Source: Pseudomonas taetrolens
GTDB taxonomy: Bacteria > Pseudomonadota > Gammaproteobacteria > Pseudomonadales > Pseudomonadaceae
Length of the DNA stretch: 64,000 nt
Direction: 5' to 3'
Assembly: GCF_900475285.1 (NCBI RefSeq)
Contig: NZ_LS483370.1
Location: forward strand, 1,192,001-1,256,000
Shown: positions 34,582 to 44,265 of the stretch, one piece after another
Layout of the letters: each line of letters begins with the position of its first letter
How positions within the stretch are numbered: the stretch's first letter is position 1
Translations under genes and position numbers: made by a program
Notes under the pieces: model-generated
Told to the model about the DNA's origin: nothing
The model's input: only the letters and a program-made list of their open reading frames with translations
Database searches by the model: none

Positions 34582-36957
34582 TTGGTAGAGTACGTAGTTT
34601 CCCTCGATAAGCTCGGCGTCCATGATGTAGAGCATGTGGGGGGCAAGAACGCATCCCTCGGCGAGATGATCAGTAATCTTGCAGGCGCTGGTGTTTCGGT
34701 TCCCGGTGGCTTTGCCACGACGTCTCAGGCTTACCGCGATTTTCTTGAACTCAGCGGGCTGAACGATCAGATTCACGCGGCGCTCGATGCGCTGGACGTC
34801 GATGATGTGAATGCGCTGGCCAAGACCGGTGCCCAGATCCGCCAATGGATCATGGAAGCCGAGTTTCCGGAAAAGCTCAATGCTGAAATTCGCACCGCAT
34901 TCGCCACATTGTCCGAGGGTAACCCGGACATGGCGGTGGCCGTGCGCTCTTCGGCCACCGCTGAAGACTTGCCGGACGCCTCTTTTGCCGGCCAGCAAGA
35001 AACCTTCCTGAACATCCGTGGCGTAGAAAACGTCATTCGTGCGGCCAAGGAGGTTTTTGCCTCCCTGTTCAACGATCGTGCGATTTCCTACCGTGTGCAC
35101 CAGGGCTTCGACCACAAGCTGGTCGCCCTGTCTGCTGGCGTGCAGCGCATGGTGCGCTCCGAAACCGGCACCGCAGGTGTGATGTTCACCCTGGACACTG
35201 AATCCGGCTTCCGTGACGTGGTGTTTATCACCGGCGCCTACGGCCTGGGCGAAACCGTCGTACAAGGCGCGGTCAACCCGGACGAGTTCTACGTTCACAA
35301 ACAAACCCTGGCAGCCGGTCGTCCTGCCATCCTGCGCCGCAACCTGGGCAGCAAGGCAATCAAGATGATCTACGGCGACGAAGCCAAGGCCGGTAAATCG
35401 GTCAAGGTGATCGACGTTGATCAAGCGGATCGTGCCCGCTTCTGCCTGACCGACGCCGAGGTCAGCGAGCTGGCCAAACAGGCAATGATCATCGAGAAGC
35501 ACTACAAGTGCCCGATGGACATCGAGTGGGCCAAGGACGGTGATGACGGCAAGCTGTACATCGTTCAGGCCCGTCCTGAAACCGTGAAGAGCCGCTCGGC
35601 GGGCAATGTCATGGAGCGCTACCTGCTGAAAGAAACCGGCACCGTGCTGGTAGAAGGTCGCGCCATTGGTCAGCGCATCGGCGCAGGCAAGGTTCGCATC
35701 ATCAAGGACGTGTCCGAGATGGACAAGGTCCAGCCGGGCGACGTACTGGTGTCGGACATGACCGACCCCGACTGGGAGCCGGTGATGAAGCGCGCGAGCG
35801 CCATCGTGACCAACCGCGGCGGCCGTACCTGTCACGCGGCGATCATCGCCCGTGAACTGGGGATCCCGGCAGTCGTTGGCTGTGGCAATGCCACCCAGCT
35901 GTTGAAGGACGGCCAGGGCGTGACGGTTTCCTGTGCCGAAGGCGATACCGGTTTTATCTTCGAAGGTGAACTGGGCTTCGACATCAAGAAAAACTCGGTA
36001 GATGCGATGCCGGAGTTGCCGTTCAAGATCATGATGAACGTCGGCAACCCCGACCGCGCCTTTGATTTCGCGCAGTTGCCGAACGCCGGCGTGGGCCTCG
36101 CCCGCCTGGAGTTCATCATCAACCGCATGATCGGCGTGCATCCCAAGGCCCTGCTGAACTACGACGGCCTGCCACAGGACATCAAGGACAGCGTCGACAA
36201 GCGTATTGCCGGCTACGATGATCCGGTCGGCTTCTATGTCGAAAAACTGGTTGAAGGCATCAGCACCCTCGCGGCTGCGTTTGCACCGAAAAAAGTCATC
36301 GTGCGTCTGTCGGACTTCAAGTCCAACGAATACGCGAACCTGATCGGCGGCAAGCTGTACGAGCCAGAAGAAGAAAACCCGATGCTTGGCTTCCGTGGGG
36401 CTTCGCGTTACATCAGCGAAAACTTCCGCGATTGCTTCGAGCTGGAATGCCGTGCGCTCAAGCGTGTGCGCAACGAGATGGGCCTGACCAACGTCGAAAT
36501 CATGGTGCCTTTCGTACGGACCTTGGGCGAAGCGAGCCAGGTGATTGACCTGCTGGCTGAAAACGGCCTCAAGCGTGGCGAAAACGGCCTGCGCGTGATC
36601 ATGATGTGCGAGCTGCCTTCCAATGCGATCCTGGCTGAAGAGTTCCTTGAATTCTTCGATGGCTTCTCCATTGGTTCCAACGACCTGACTCAGCTGACGT
36701 TGGGTCTGGATCGCGACTCCGGTGTGATCGCCCACTTGTTCGACGAGCGCAACCCGGCAGTGAAAAAGCTGCTGTCCAACGCCATTCAGGCGTGTAACAA
36801 GGCTGGCAAATACATCGGTATTTGCGGTCAGGGCCCATCCGACCACCCGGATCTGGCGCTGTGGTTGATGGAACAGGGCATTGAAAGCGTGTCCCTGAAC
36901 CCAGATACCGTGCTGGAAACCTGGTTCTTCCTGGCTGAAGGCCAGGCTCAGGCTTGA
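34582..36957 (+). CDS. ppsA: Phosphoenolpyruvate synthase PpsA
   Basis: 791-residue enzyme that makes PEP, AMP and phosphate from pyruvate and ATP. The ATP-grasp domain starts with [18 protein letters not shown]; the phosphohistidine is His418 in [15 protein letters not shown]; the C-terminal PEP-binding barrel includes [18 protein letters not shown]. The start is TTG at 34582, with GGAGAG upstream, giving the conserved [12 protein letters not shown]. Downstream of the prp genes, it can carry pyruvate from propionate into gluconeogenesis. Confidence 0.96.
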   Translation: MVEYVVSLDKLGVHDVEHVGGKNASLGEMISNLAGAGVSVPGGFATTSQAYRDFLELSGLNDQIHAALDALDVDDVNALAKTGAQIRQWIMEAEFPEKLNAEIRTAFATLSEGNPDMAVAVRSSATAEDLPDASFAGQQETFLNIRGVENVIRAAKEVFASLFNDRAISYRVHQGFDHKLVALSAGVQRMVRSETGTAGVMFTLDTESGFRDVVFITGAYGLGETVVQGAVNPDEFYVHKQTLAAGRPAILRRNLGSKAIKMIYGDEAKAGKSVKVIDVDQADRARFCLTDAEVSELAKQAMIIEKHYKCPMDIEWAKDGDDGKLYIVQARPETVKSRSAGNVMERYLLKETGTVLVEGRAIGQRIGAGKVRIIKDVSEMDKVQPGDVLVSDMTDPDWEPVMKRASAIVTNRGGRTCHAAIIARELGIPAVVGCGNATQLLKDGQGVTVSCAEGDTGFIFEGELGFDIKKNSVDAMPELPFKIMMNVGNPDRAFDFAQLPNAGVGLARLEFIINRMIGVHPKALLNYDGLPQDIKDSVDKRIAGYDDPVGFYVEKLVEGISTLAAAFAPKKVIVRLSDFKSNEYANLIGGKLYEPEEENPMLGFRGASRYISENFRDCFELECRALKRVRNEMGLTNVEIMVPFVRTLGEASQVIDLLAENGLKRGENGLRVIMMCELPSNAILAEEFLEFFDGFSIGSNDLTQLTLGLDRDSGVIAHLFDERNPAVKKLLSNAIQACNKAGKYIGICGQGPSDHPDLALWLMEQGIESVSLNPDTVLETWFFLAEGQAQA

Positions 36958-36965
36958 GTCGTTGA

Positions 36966-37003
36966 GAGAAGAGGAGAGCCGCCAGACGGCGGTTCTTCTC
37001 TTT
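36966..37003 (+). terminator. Intrinsic terminator after ppsA
   Basis: CCGCC-agac-GGCGG within longer AGAAGAGGAGAG/TTCTTCTCT arms, with a short T run. It lies 9 bases past the stop. Confidence 0.7.
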
Positions 37004-37061
37004 ATACGCAGTGGTAGGGCGAGTTCCGTCAAGGGTTCGCCCTTTTTTGTGCAAGAGCATT

Positions 37062-38084
37062 ATGCAAAGCAGCAGTCAGCTTTTTCCCGTTGCCCTGATC
37101 AGCGCTGAGCGTCGGGGTGATCTGAGCGAAGACGTTTATCGCTTGAAACCCGCCAATAGCCCGGATATTTCCGTGGAGTTGGTGGTGACCCGGCTGGGCA
37201 TGGCAAGCGCCAGCCAGGTCAGAGGCGTGCCCGTGATTTTATTGCATGGCGGTTTTTCTAACCGACGCTTCTGGTATTCGCCCAAAGGTGTCGGGCTGGG
37301 TGCCTTTTTGGCTCGCGCCGGTTTTGATGTCTGGCTGCCAGAGATGCGCGGCCACGGCCTTTCCTCGCGTAACCAGCGCTGGTCAAGCAACTGTGTGGCG
37401 GACTATGCCCGTTATGATTTGCCGGCTATCGCTGCGTTTGTGCGCGAGCAGAGCGGGCAGGTGCCGCACTGGATGGGGCACTCCCAGGGTGGTATCAGCC
37501 TGGCCGCAGCGCTGGGCGGGCAGTATCTGGACGCAGGGGACGTGGCGTCGGTGGCATTTTTTGGATGTCAGGTCAGTCGTCGTTACTGGGCGCTTAAAAT
37601 TCCGCCCATACAGTGGGCGGCTTATCTGTTATTGAAGCGTTTTCCTCGGTTGTCAGGTTCTCGGCTCAAGCGCGGTCCGGAAGACGAACCCGTCGGTATT
37701 GCCCTCGAAGCCTTGCGCTGGAATGGCTTCATGGGGCGCTTCAAAGATACCGAGCGCGATTGGTGGGCCGGGCTCGCTGACGTGCAGGTTCCCCTGCTGG
37801 CTGTCGCTGCTGCAGGTGATCGTGTGACGCCGGAATGGGCGTGCCGCAAGCTTTATGATCAGTTGGGTTCGCAGCAGCGCACCTTTATGAGCCTAGGGCG
37901 CGAGCACGGCTTTAGCGTTGATTTTGACCATGTACAAATGCTTGTCAGCCAGGCAGCTCAGCAGGAAGTATGGCCAAAGGTCTATACGTGGTTAGTCGAA
38001 CACAGCACGCCGAAAATGCAGGCGGGAAGTATTACTGATGTGGAGGCGGGGTATCGGGCCACTGGGGCAACGGCTACTATGTGA
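37062..38084 (+). CDS. Alpha/beta hydrolase (esterase)
   Basis: 340-residue alpha/beta hydrolase. The nucleophile elbow is GHSQGG with Ser141; the oxyanion region is ILLHGGFSNRRFW, and LPEMRGHGLSSRN follows. The acid and histidine would be Asp in AAAGDRVTP and His in REHGFSVDF. No signal peptide; a cytoplasmic esterase or lipase-like enzyme is expected. The ATG at 37062 is chosen over an in-frame start at 37011 that lies before the GCAAGAG ribosome site. The gene sits between ppsA and rraA, an order kept in other pseudomonads. Confidence 0.85.
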   Translation: MQSSSQLFPVALISAERRGDLSEDVYRLKPANSPDISVELVVTRLGMASASQVRGVPVILLHGGFSNRRFWYSPKGVGLGAFLARAGFDVWLPEMRGHGLSSRNQRWSSNCVADYARYDLPAIAAFVREQSGQVPHWMGHSQGGISLAAALGGQYLDAGDVASVAFFGCQVSRRYWALKIPPIQWAAYLLLKRFPRLSGSRLKRGPEDEPVGIALEALRWNGFMGRFKDTERDWWAGLADVQVPLLAVAAAGDRVTPEWACRKLYDQLGSQQRTFMSLGREHGFSVDFDHVQMLVSQAAQQEVWPKVYTWLVEHSTPKMQAGSITDVEAGYRATGATATM

Positions 38085-38227
38085 CGATTCCGTCTGTCGC
38101 GGTCACTTTCTTGGTGAGTCCTGTGACGATGGCCATGGCAAGTTTAAAACCGGCTCCTGCCAGAGCGTCTATAAGATAGTGTTCAACCTTTCATCCCGGC
38201 AGTTGCCACCTATTACTGGAGTTATTC

Positions 38228-38719
38228 ATGAAACACTACATCACTCCCGATCTGTGCGATGCCTATCCTGAGCGGGTGCAAGTGCTTGAGCCCATGTTCA
38301 GCAATTTTGGCGGGCGCGATTCCTTTGGTGGCGAGATCGTGACCATCAAGTGTTTTGAAGACAACTCGCGGGTCAAGGAGCAGGTTGAGCTCAAAGGTGA
38401 TGGCAAGGTATTGGTGGTTGATGGCGGTGGCTCGCTGCGCTGTGCGTTGCTGGGTGACATGCTGGCTGAGAAAGCGGCAAAAAATGGCTGGGAAGGCCTG
38501 GTGGTTTACGGCTGTATCCGTGATGTTGATGTCATTGCACAAACCGATCTCGGCGTGCAGGCCCTGGCCAGCCACCCGATGAAAAGCACACGGCGAGGTG
38601 TTGGTGAGCTGAACGTGGCGGTTACTTTTGCGGGTGTCACTTTCCGTCCAGGCGAATTTATCTATGCCGACAATAATGGCGTGATTATTTCGCCTTCTGC
38701 GTTGAATCCCCCGCAATAA
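38228..38719 (+). CDS. rraA: Ribonuclease E activity regulator RraA
   Basis: 163-residue protein of the RraA/HMG aldolase-like family that binds the RNase E C-terminal region and slows mRNA decay. Family marks are [21 protein letters not shown] and the [23 protein letters not shown] and [15 protein letters not shown] segments. CTGGAG lies before the ATG. It lies 144 bases after the esterase gene and 24 bases before cmaX. Confidence 0.94.
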   Translation: MKHYITPDLCDAYPERVQVLEPMFSNFGGRDSFGGEIVTIKCFEDNSRVKEQVELKGDGKVLVVDGGGSLRCALLGDMLAEKAAKNGWEGLVVYGCIRDVDVIAQTDLGVQALASHPMKSTRRGVGELNVAVTFAGVTFRPGEFIYADNNGVIISPSALNPPQ

Positions 38720-38742
38720 CCGCCTAACGCTAAGGAACACGG

Positions 38743-39738
38743 ATGTACGAGGAAGAAAACGCTCAGTGGGGGCTGGTACACGCATTGGTGCTGGACGGCG
38801 AGGGCGGTGCGCGGTCAATTGCGCGTACCGAGCTGGACGATCTGCACCTGCAACCCCACGAAAGCCTCTGGCTGCATCTGGATCGAAGTCATCCGCAAAC
38901 CCAGGGTTGGTTACGTCATTCGAGTGGTTTAAGCGATTTCAGCTGCGATTTGCTGCTTGAAGAAAATACCCGTCCACGCTTGTTGCCTTTGCCCAACAAT
39001 GAGTTGCTGCTGTTCTTGCGCGGAGTCAATCTCAACCCTGGCGCAGAGCCTGAGGACATGGTCTCACTGCGTATATTCGGCAGTGCGCAACGCGTTATTT
39101 CATTGCGCCTGCGCCCGCTGCGCGCCACTGATGAACTGCTGGGCGAGTTTGATCTGGGCGAAGGCCCTAAAAACCCTGCAGAGCTCATCCTCTACCTGGC
39201 CCAGCACCTGACGCTCAAGGTTCAGGATTTGATCGGCGAGCTGTCAGAAATTGTCGATAACGAAGAAGATAAAATAGATGCCGACGAACGGTACACTCCT
39301 GAGCACGGCTCCATCCTGCAGATCCGTCGTCGAGCCGCTGCTTTGCGTCGTTTTTTGGCCCCTCAGCGTGATATTTTCGGGCAACTGACGCGCATTCGAT
39401 TACCGTGGTTCAGCGCGGATGATGCCGATTACTGGAACGAACTGAACAACAGCCTGACCCGCTACCTGGAAGAACTTGAGTTGACCCGCGAGCGCGTGGG
39501 GCTTGTCCTTGAGGCGGAAGACAGGCGCCTGAACGTACGCATGAGCCGCATCATGTATCGCTTCGGGGTACTCACCGGGATCTTCTTGCCCATCACGTTT
39601 ATCACCGGTTTGCTGGGTATCAATGTGGGCGGCGTGCCGTTCGCCGATGACTCGTACGGCTTTGCGGTGACCTGCGGTTTGATGTTGGTCATCGGTGTAG
39701 GGCAATGGTGGTTTTATCGTAGGCTTCAGTGGCTTTGA
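38743..39738 (+). CDS. cmaX: CmaX, CorA/ZntB-type metal transport protein
   Basis: 331-residue CorA-superfamily protein. A large cytoplasmic N-terminal domain with a long helix (residues about 130-265) precedes two C-terminal membrane helices. The selectivity loop between them is GLLGINVGG, where GIN replaces the CorA GMN, as in ZntB. A zinc or related cation transport role is inferred. The name follows its place before crfX, cmpX, sigX and oprF, known together in Pseudomonas. Confidence 0.9.
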   Translation: MYEEENAQWGLVHALVLDGEGGARSIARTELDDLHLQPHESLWLHLDRSHPQTQGWLRHSSGLSDFSCDLLLEENTRPRLLPLPNNELLLFLRGVNLNPGAEPEDMVSLRIFGSAQRVISLRLRPLRATDELLGEFDLGEGPKNPAELILYLAQHLTLKVQDLIGELSEIVDNEEDKIDADERYTPEHGSILQIRRRAAALRRFLAPQRDIFGQLTRIRLPWFSADDADYWNELNNSLTRYLEELELTRERVGLVLEAEDRRLNVRMSRIMYRFGVLTGIFLPITFITGLLGINVGGVPFADDSYGFAVTCGLMLVIGVGQWWFYRRLQWL

Positions 39739-39801
39739 ATTGGGGGAATGTGACCCGGCTGGTGATGTTCGCGTCTTTAACAGACATATCGAGAGGTGCT
39801 T

Positions 39802-40047
39802 ATGCACGATCCGTTTGAACAGTCGTTACGTGAAATGCTCAAGGCGCCGCCGTCCAATCGCGACGACGACGCTTGCCTGGGCAGAGTACTGAAAACCGCG
39901 AACCGCCAGGTCGGCGCGGGTGATCTTTTCAGTCTTCTGGGCCGCTGGATGCAAGCACTGATGATTGCTTTGAACAGCGGTTCAGCTCATATTGCGCCCG
40001 TTTCGCGACGCAAACCTGCTGCTCGCCCTGCTGATAAGGCTGATTGA
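39802..40047 (+). CDS. crfX: CrfX, small conserved protein
   Basis: 81 residues, starting MHDPFEQSLREMLKAPPS and ending in a basic tail. No membrane segment or known domain; a short amphipathic helix (DLFSLLGRWMQALMIALN) is seen near the middle. The ATG at 39802 has GAGAGG upstream; the in-frame GTG at 39796 overlaps that site. Position between cmaX and cmpX identifies it. Its function is unknown; it is treated as part of the SigX regulon block. Confidence 0.88.
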   Translation: MHDPFEQSLREMLKAPPSNRDDDACLGRVLKTANRQVGAGDLFSLLGRWMQALMIALNSGSAHIAPVSRRKPAARPADKAD

Positions 40048-40049
40048 AC

Positions 40050-40874
40050 ATGGAACTTGATCTCTGGACCCAGAGCCTCGTCACGGCAATGACTGCCTTG
40101 TGGACTAAAATTGCCAATTTCATTCCCAACCTCTTCGGTGCGTTGGTGGTGGTCCTGCTGGGTTTCGTGGTTGCAAAACTGCTTGATACCTTGCTGTCCA
40201 AATTGCTTGCCAAGCTGGGCCTTGATCGCCTGATGGCCGGCACCGGCCTCACCAAGATTCTGGGGCGCGCAGGGATCCAGGTACCGATCTCTACCCTGAT
40301 AGGCAAAATTGTCTATTGGTTCATCCTGCTGATTTTCCTGGTCTCGGCGGCTCAATCGCTTGGCCTGGAACGTGTTTCAGCTACTCTGGATATTTTCACC
40401 CTGTACTTGCCAAAGGTCTTTGGCGCGATTCTGGTGCTGTTGGCGGGTGTGCTGGTTGCACAATTGCTGAATGGCTTGGTCCGTGGCGCCTGCGAGAGTG
40501 TCGGGTTTGATTACGCCAGTGGCTTGGGACGTGTGGCTCAAGGCTTGGTGATCATCATCAGTATTTCCGTGGCGATCAGCCAGCTAGAGGTCAAAACCGA
40601 CCTGCTGAACCACGTGATCGTGATTGTGTTGATAACCGTTGGTCTGGCCGTTGCTTTGGCAATGGGGCTAGGAAGTCGGGAAATTGCGGGTCAGATCCTT
40701 GCCGGGATCTATGTGCGTGAGCTATATCAAGTAGGGCAAGAAGTGCGTGTGGGCGAGGTCGAAGGGCAGATCGAAGAAATTGGTACGGTTAAAACGACGT
40801 TGCTGACCGATGAGGGTGAGCTAGTCTCCATCTCGAATCGGATCTTGCTGGAGCAGCACGTGACCAGCCGCTGA
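40050..40874 (+). CDS. cmpX: CmpX, small mechanosensitive-channel-like membrane protein
   Basis: 274-residue membrane protein of the MscS-like type. It has about five membrane helices and a final soluble beta domain (GQEVRVGEVEGQIEEIGTVKTTLLTDEGELVSISNRILL), the MscS-like domain that follows the pore helix (LAVALAMGLGSREIAGQILAGIYV). It begins two bases after crfX ends. In Pseudomonas CmpX affects SigX activity and envelope stress behaviour; that link is known for the family, not seen here. Confidence 0.9.
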   Translation: MELDLWTQSLVTAMTALWTKIANFIPNLFGALVVVLLGFVVAKLLDTLLSKLLAKLGLDRLMAGTGLTKILGRAGIQVPISTLIGKIVYWFILLIFLVSAAQSLGLERVSATLDIFTLYLPKVFGAILVLLAGVLVAQLLNGLVRGACESVGFDYASGLGRVAQGLVIIISISVAISQLEVKTDLLNHVIVIVLITVGLAVALAMGLGSREIAGQILAGIYVRELYQVGQEVRVGEVEGQIEEIGTVKTTLLTDEGELVSISNRILLEQHVTSR

Positions 40875-40964
40875 TGCGGCAAACCCTGCTAATGTATGCC
40901 GCCGCAAAAAAGTCTGTTCCCTGGGCTGTGGCGGATATTGACCTGACTGTCGGCACGACTCGTT

Positions 40965-41555
40965 TTGAATAAAGCCCAACCGCTATCCATGCGCTACGAC
41001 CCCCGCGAGCTCTCTGATGAGGAGTTAGTGGCGCGCGCGCATGATGAGTTGTTTCACGTCACACGTGCTTATGAAGAGTTGATGCGGCGTTATCAACGAA
41101 CTTTGTTCAGCGTTTGTTCAAGGTATTTAGGGAACGATCGTGATGCTGACGATGTCTGTCAGGAGGTGATGCTTAAAGTGTTGTATGGTCTGAAAAATTT
41201 CGAGGGCAAATCGAAATTCAAGACATGGCTATATAGCATCACCTATAACGAATGCATTACACAGTATCGAAAGGAACGGCGAAAGCGTCGCTTGATGGAC
41301 GCATTAAGTATTGACCCCCTTGAGGAAGCGTCTGAGGAAAAGGCGCCGAAACCTGAGGAAAAGGGCGGACTTGATCGCTGGCTGGTGCATGTGAATCCGA
41401 TTGATCGGGAAATTTTAGTGCTGCGTTTTGTCGCAGAACTGGAATTTCAGGAAATCGCAGACATAATGCATATGGGTTTGAGTGCAACAAAAATGAGATA
41501 CAAGCGTGCACTTGACAAATTGCGTGAGAAATTTGCAGGTATTGCTGAAACTTAG
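40965..41555 (+). CDS. sigX: ECF sigma factor SigX
   Basis: 196-residue extracytoplasmic-function sigma factor. Region 2 is LMRRYQRTLFSVCSRYLGNDRDADDVCQEVMLKVLYGLKNF with the DADDVCQEV core; region 4 is DREILVLRFVAELEFQEIADIMHMGLSATKMRYKRALDKLREK. The start codon is TTG at 40965, giving MNKAQPLSMRYDPREL; an ATG at 40989 would cut the conserved N-terminus. SigX drives oprF and lipid genes and responds to envelope stress. No anti-sigma gene follows, as usual for SigX. Confidence 0.95.
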   Translation: MNKAQPLSMRYDPRELSDEELVARAHDELFHVTRAYEELMRRYQRTLFSVCSRYLGNDRDADDVCQEVMLKVLYGLKNFEGKSKFKTWLYSITYNECITQYRKERRKRRLMDALSIDPLEEASEEKAPKPEEKGGLDRWLVHVNPIDREILVLRFVAELEFQEIADIMHMGLSATKMRYKRALDKLREKFAGIAET

Positions 41556-41661
41556 TTCAGCGCAAATCGCTCTACGTGTAGGCAAGGTCTGATAGACTTG
41601 CCGCCGAGTTGTCCCCCGGTATGTGGGACTGCTTTACAATCACCAGATGGGGATTTAACGG

Positions 41662-42633
41662 ATGAAACTGAAAAACACCTTGGGCATTGCCATTGGTTCC
41701 TTTGTAGCCGCAACTTCGTTCGGTGCCCTGGCACAAGGCCAAGGCGCGGTCGAGGGTGAACTGTTCTACAAAAAACAGTACAACGACAGCGTCAAGTCCG
41801 TAGAAGACGGTTACAACCCAGGCGCATCGATCGGTTACTTCCTGACCGACGACGTTTCGTTGAACCTGACCTACGACGCGACTCACCACACTCGTTCCTC
41901 GAAGGGTGATCACCAGAAAATCAAAGGCGACAACTTTGGTCTGAACGCTCAGTACCACTTCGGCACCGTTGGCGACGCTCTGCGTCCATACGTTTCCGGC
42001 GGTGTTGCTCACAAGAGCATGACCGGCGTTGAGGCCAATGGCCACAACGGTCGCGACAAGTCGACTTTCCTGACTGCAGGCGCTGGTGTTAAGTGGTACA
42101 TCACCAACAACCTGTTCGCTCGTGCAGGCGTTGAAGCTGACTACAAACTGGACAACGGCAAGTGGGACTACGCTCCTACCGTTGGTCTGGGTGTGAACTT
42201 CGGCGGCAACGGCGGCCAAGTAGCTCCTGCTCCAGTTGCTCCAGCACCGATTGCTGAGCCAGAACCAGAAGCTCCGATCGCTGAAGTGGTTCGCGTTGAA
42301 CTTGACGTGAAATTCGACTTCGACAAGTCGGTTGTTAAATCGCAGTACATGCCTGACATCAACAACGTTGCTGATTTCATGAAGCAGTACCCTGCGACCA
42401 ACACTACTGTTGCTGGTTACACTGACAGCGTAGGCCCAGACGCCTACAACCAAAAGCTGTCGCAGCGTCGTGCTGACGCTGTTCGTGCAGCCCTGGTTAA
42501 CCAAGGTGTTGAAGCTAACCGTGTAGACGCAGTCGGTCACGGCGAAGCTAACCCAGTTGCAAGCAACGCAACTGCTGATGGCCGTGCACTGAACCGTCGT
42601 GTAGAAGCGACCGTTCAAGCAGAAGCTAAGTAA
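41662..42633 (+). CDS. oprF: Major outer membrane porin OprF
   Basis: 323 residues. A signal peptide (MKLKNTLGIAIGSFVAATSFGALA) precedes an N-terminal eight-stranded barrel (to about residue 180), a Pro/Ala-rich linker (VAPAPVAPAPIAEPEPEAP) and a C-terminal OmpA-like peptidoglycan-binding domain (LDVKFDFDKSVVKSQ, then AGYTDSVGPDAYNQKLSQRRADAV and ALNRRVEA). The four cysteines of the P. aeruginosa linker are absent. A 106-base upstream region with a near-perfect hairpin (about 41581-41602) separates it from sigX. A strong terminator follows. Confidence 0.97.
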   Translation: MKLKNTLGIAIGSFVAATSFGALAQGQGAVEGELFYKKQYNDSVKSVEDGYNPGASIGYFLTDDVSLNLTYDATHHTRSSKGDHQKIKGDNFGLNAQYHFGTVGDALRPYVSGGVAHKSMTGVEANGHNGRDKSTFLTAGAGVKWYITNNLFARAGVEADYKLDNGKWDYAPTVGLGVNFGGNGGQVAPAPVAPAPIAEPEPEAPIAEVVRVELDVKFDFDKSVVKSQYMPDINNVADFMKQYPATNTTVAGYTDSVGPDAYNQKLSQRRADAVRAALVNQGVEANRVDAVGHGEANPVASNATADGRALNRRVEATVQAEAK

Positions 42634-42653
42634 TATTTAGCTAGGCTGTTCAG

Positions 42654-42679
42654 AAAAACCCGACCTCGGTCGGGTTTTT
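42654..42679 (+). terminator. Terminator after oprF
   Basis: AAAAACCCGACC-tc-GGTCGGGTTTTT, a perfect seven-pair stem with A and T runs. Confidence 0.9.
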
Positions 42680-42776
42680 CTTTGTCTGCGATTTGGCTTG
42701 GTGCCCCTCGCTTGCATGAGGGATGGCCGGCTATAATCGCGTCCTCTTCAAGTCACCCTTTGAGTCCATTCAGCCC

Positions 42777-43802
42777 ATGTATAACCTGGCCCGCCAGTTG
42801 CTCTTCAAACTCTCCCCTGAAACTTCCCATGATCTGTCCCTGGACCTGATCGGTGCGGGCGGCCGTCTGGGGCTCAATGGTTTGTTGTGCAAGACACCGG
42901 CAAAACTGCCAGTGACGGTAATGGGACTCGACTTTCCAAACCCGGTCGGGCTGGCCGCAGGTCTGGACAAGAACGGTGCAGCCATTGATGGTTTTGCACA
43001 GCTGGGCTTCGGCTTTGTTGAGATCGGTACGGTGACCCCGCGCCCTCAGCCAGGCAATCCAAAGCCACGTATTTTTCGACTGCCAGAAGCGCAGGCCATC
43101 ATCAATCGCATGGGGTTTAACAACCAGGGCGTTGATCATTTGCTGGCGCGGGTTCAGGCAGCCAAATATAGCGGCATCCTGGGAATCAATATCGGCAAGA
43201 ACTTCGATACCCCGGTCGAGCGGGCGGTGGATGATTACCTGATCTGCCTGGATAAGGTGTACACCCACGCCAGCTATGTGACCGTGAACGTCAGCTCGCC
43301 GAATACTCCCGGACTTCGCACTCTTCAGTTTGGCGATTCGCTCAAGCAGTTGCTTGAAGCTTTGCAGTTGCGTCAGAACGAGCTGACACAACGCCACGGT
43401 AAGCGCGTACCACTGGCGATCAAGATCGCCCCCGACATGACCGACGAGGAAACTGTTCTCGTGGCTCAGGCGCTGCTTGAGACCGGCATGGATGCAGTGA
43501 TTGCGACCAACACCACCTTAAGTCGTGTAGGCGTTGAGGGTATGGAGCATGGTGACGAGGCCGGTGGTCTGTCCGGTGCTCCGGTACGCGATAAAAGCAC
43601 CCATACGGTCAAAGTGCTGGCAGCCGAACTGGCTGGGCGCATGCCGATTATCGCAGCGGGCGGGATCACTGAAGGTAAGTACGCAGCAGAGAAGATCACT
43701 GCAGGTGCTAGTCTGGTGCAGCTCTATTCAGGTTTCATCTACAAGGGGCCGGCATTGATTCGTGAGTCGGTCGATGCCATTTCTGCATTGCCGCGCGGAT
43801 AA
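42777..43802 (+). CDS. pyrD: Dihydroorotate dehydrogenase (class 2) PyrD
   Basis: 341-residue membrane-associated, quinone-using PyrD. The N-terminal helices ([23 protein letters not shown]) mark class 2. FMN contacts and the active Ser region lie in [23 protein letters not shown] and [12 protein letters not shown], and the glycine-rich phosphate site is in [15 protein letters not shown]. It oxidises dihydroorotate to orotate in pyrimidine synthesis. Stands alone. Confidence 0.95.
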   Translation: MYNLARQLLFKLSPETSHDLSLDLIGAGGRLGLNGLLCKTPAKLPVTVMGLDFPNPVGLAAGLDKNGAAIDGFAQLGFGFVEIGTVTPRPQPGNPKPRIFRLPEAQAIINRMGFNNQGVDHLLARVQAAKYSGILGINIGKNFDTPVERAVDDYLICLDKVYTHASYVTVNVSSPNTPGLRTLQFGDSLKQLLEALQLRQNELTQRHGKRVPLAIKIAPDMTDEETVLVAQALLETGMDAVIATNTTLSRVGVEGMEHGDEAGGLSGAPVRDKSTHTVKVLAAELAGRMPIIAAGGITEGKYAAEKITAGASLVQLYSGFIYKGPALIRESVDAISALPRG

Positions 43803-43810
43803 CGGCGCAT

Positions 43811-43836
43811 AAAAAAGGGCTCCCTAAAGGAGCCCC
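43811..43836 (-). terminator. Terminator of rmf
   Basis: On the minus strand GGGGCTCC and GGAGCCC pair around a short loop, followed by six T residues. It lies 87 bases past the rmf stop and also faces the end of pyrD. Confidence 0.75.
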
Positions 43837-43922
43837 TGGGCCGAAGCCCGCCGTCCGGATGGGACGAGCATGGTTAAGTCGTTGCGTATTCAAGATGATG
43901 TCGGAGTTTGCCCAGAGTTGCC

Positions 43923-44138
43923 CTAGCCGACGGCGCGTAGTTCGTTGAGTCTGTGGATGCCCGCAGTGCCTGTCATACCGTCCCAGTTGTCGCCGCGTCC
44001 TTCGCGCCAGCCGTTAATCCAGGCTTGGCGTACCGACGGTAGAGTAAAAGGGCAAAGCTCACGGGATTTTCCATGAACGCCATATTGGTATCCGCGTAAA
44101 AAAGCTCTTTCCAACGGATCACGCTTAAGTCTTCTCAT
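43923..44138 (-). CDS. rmf: Ribosome modulation factor Rmf
   Basis: 71-residue basic protein that dimerises 70S ribosomes into inactive 100S particles in stationary phase. Family marks are LERAFLRGYQYGVHGKSRELCPF and RQAWINGWREGRGDNWDGMTG. GAGGG lies about ten bases before the ATG. Its upstream region contains four consecutive hairpins on the same strand (see the leader entry), so post-transcriptional control is likely. Confidence 0.95.
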   Translation of the reverse strand: MRRLKRDPLERAFLRGYQYGVHGKSRELCPFTLPSVRQAWINGWREGRGDNWDGMTGTAGIHRLNELRAVG

Positions 44139-44176
44139 AGGGTGTTGCCCTCACTTGTTGACTGTGTATATCGCGT

Positions 44177-44265
44177 CGACCTGACAAAGGTCGGGGCAGA
44201 ATGCTTCTGCCGTTGGTGCTCGCTGCCGGCGTGGCGAGCATTTTCGTTGCCGTCTGTGCGGCGAC
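44177..44265 (-). ncRNA. rmf leader RNA: four consecutive hairpins in the 5' region
   Basis: Within 38-130 bases upstream of rmf four stems occur in a row: CGACC/GGTCG (44177-44193), GGCAGAA-TGC-TTCTGCC (44195-44211), TGCTCGC/GCGAGCA (44217-44240) and GTTGCCG/CGGCGAC (44246-44265). Pseudomonads carry a conserved structured RNA motif named rmf at this place, described in comparative RNA searches. The agreement in position and gene makes this assignment likely, though I cannot fold or align it. Confidence 0.6.

Noticed and set aside
34483..37032. 849-codon open frame antisense to ppsA
   Set aside because: It mirrors the ppsA coding strand; the composition (His, Gln, Val rich) is the usual shadow of a GC-rich gene, and ppsA is certain.
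41581..41602. Terminator between sigX and oprF
   Set aside because: GGCAAGGTCT/AGACTTGCC forms a stem but no T run follows; it may be a leader structure instead.
41572..42618. 348-codon open frame antisense to oprF
   Set aside because: Follows from strong codon bias in oprF; no protein-family look.
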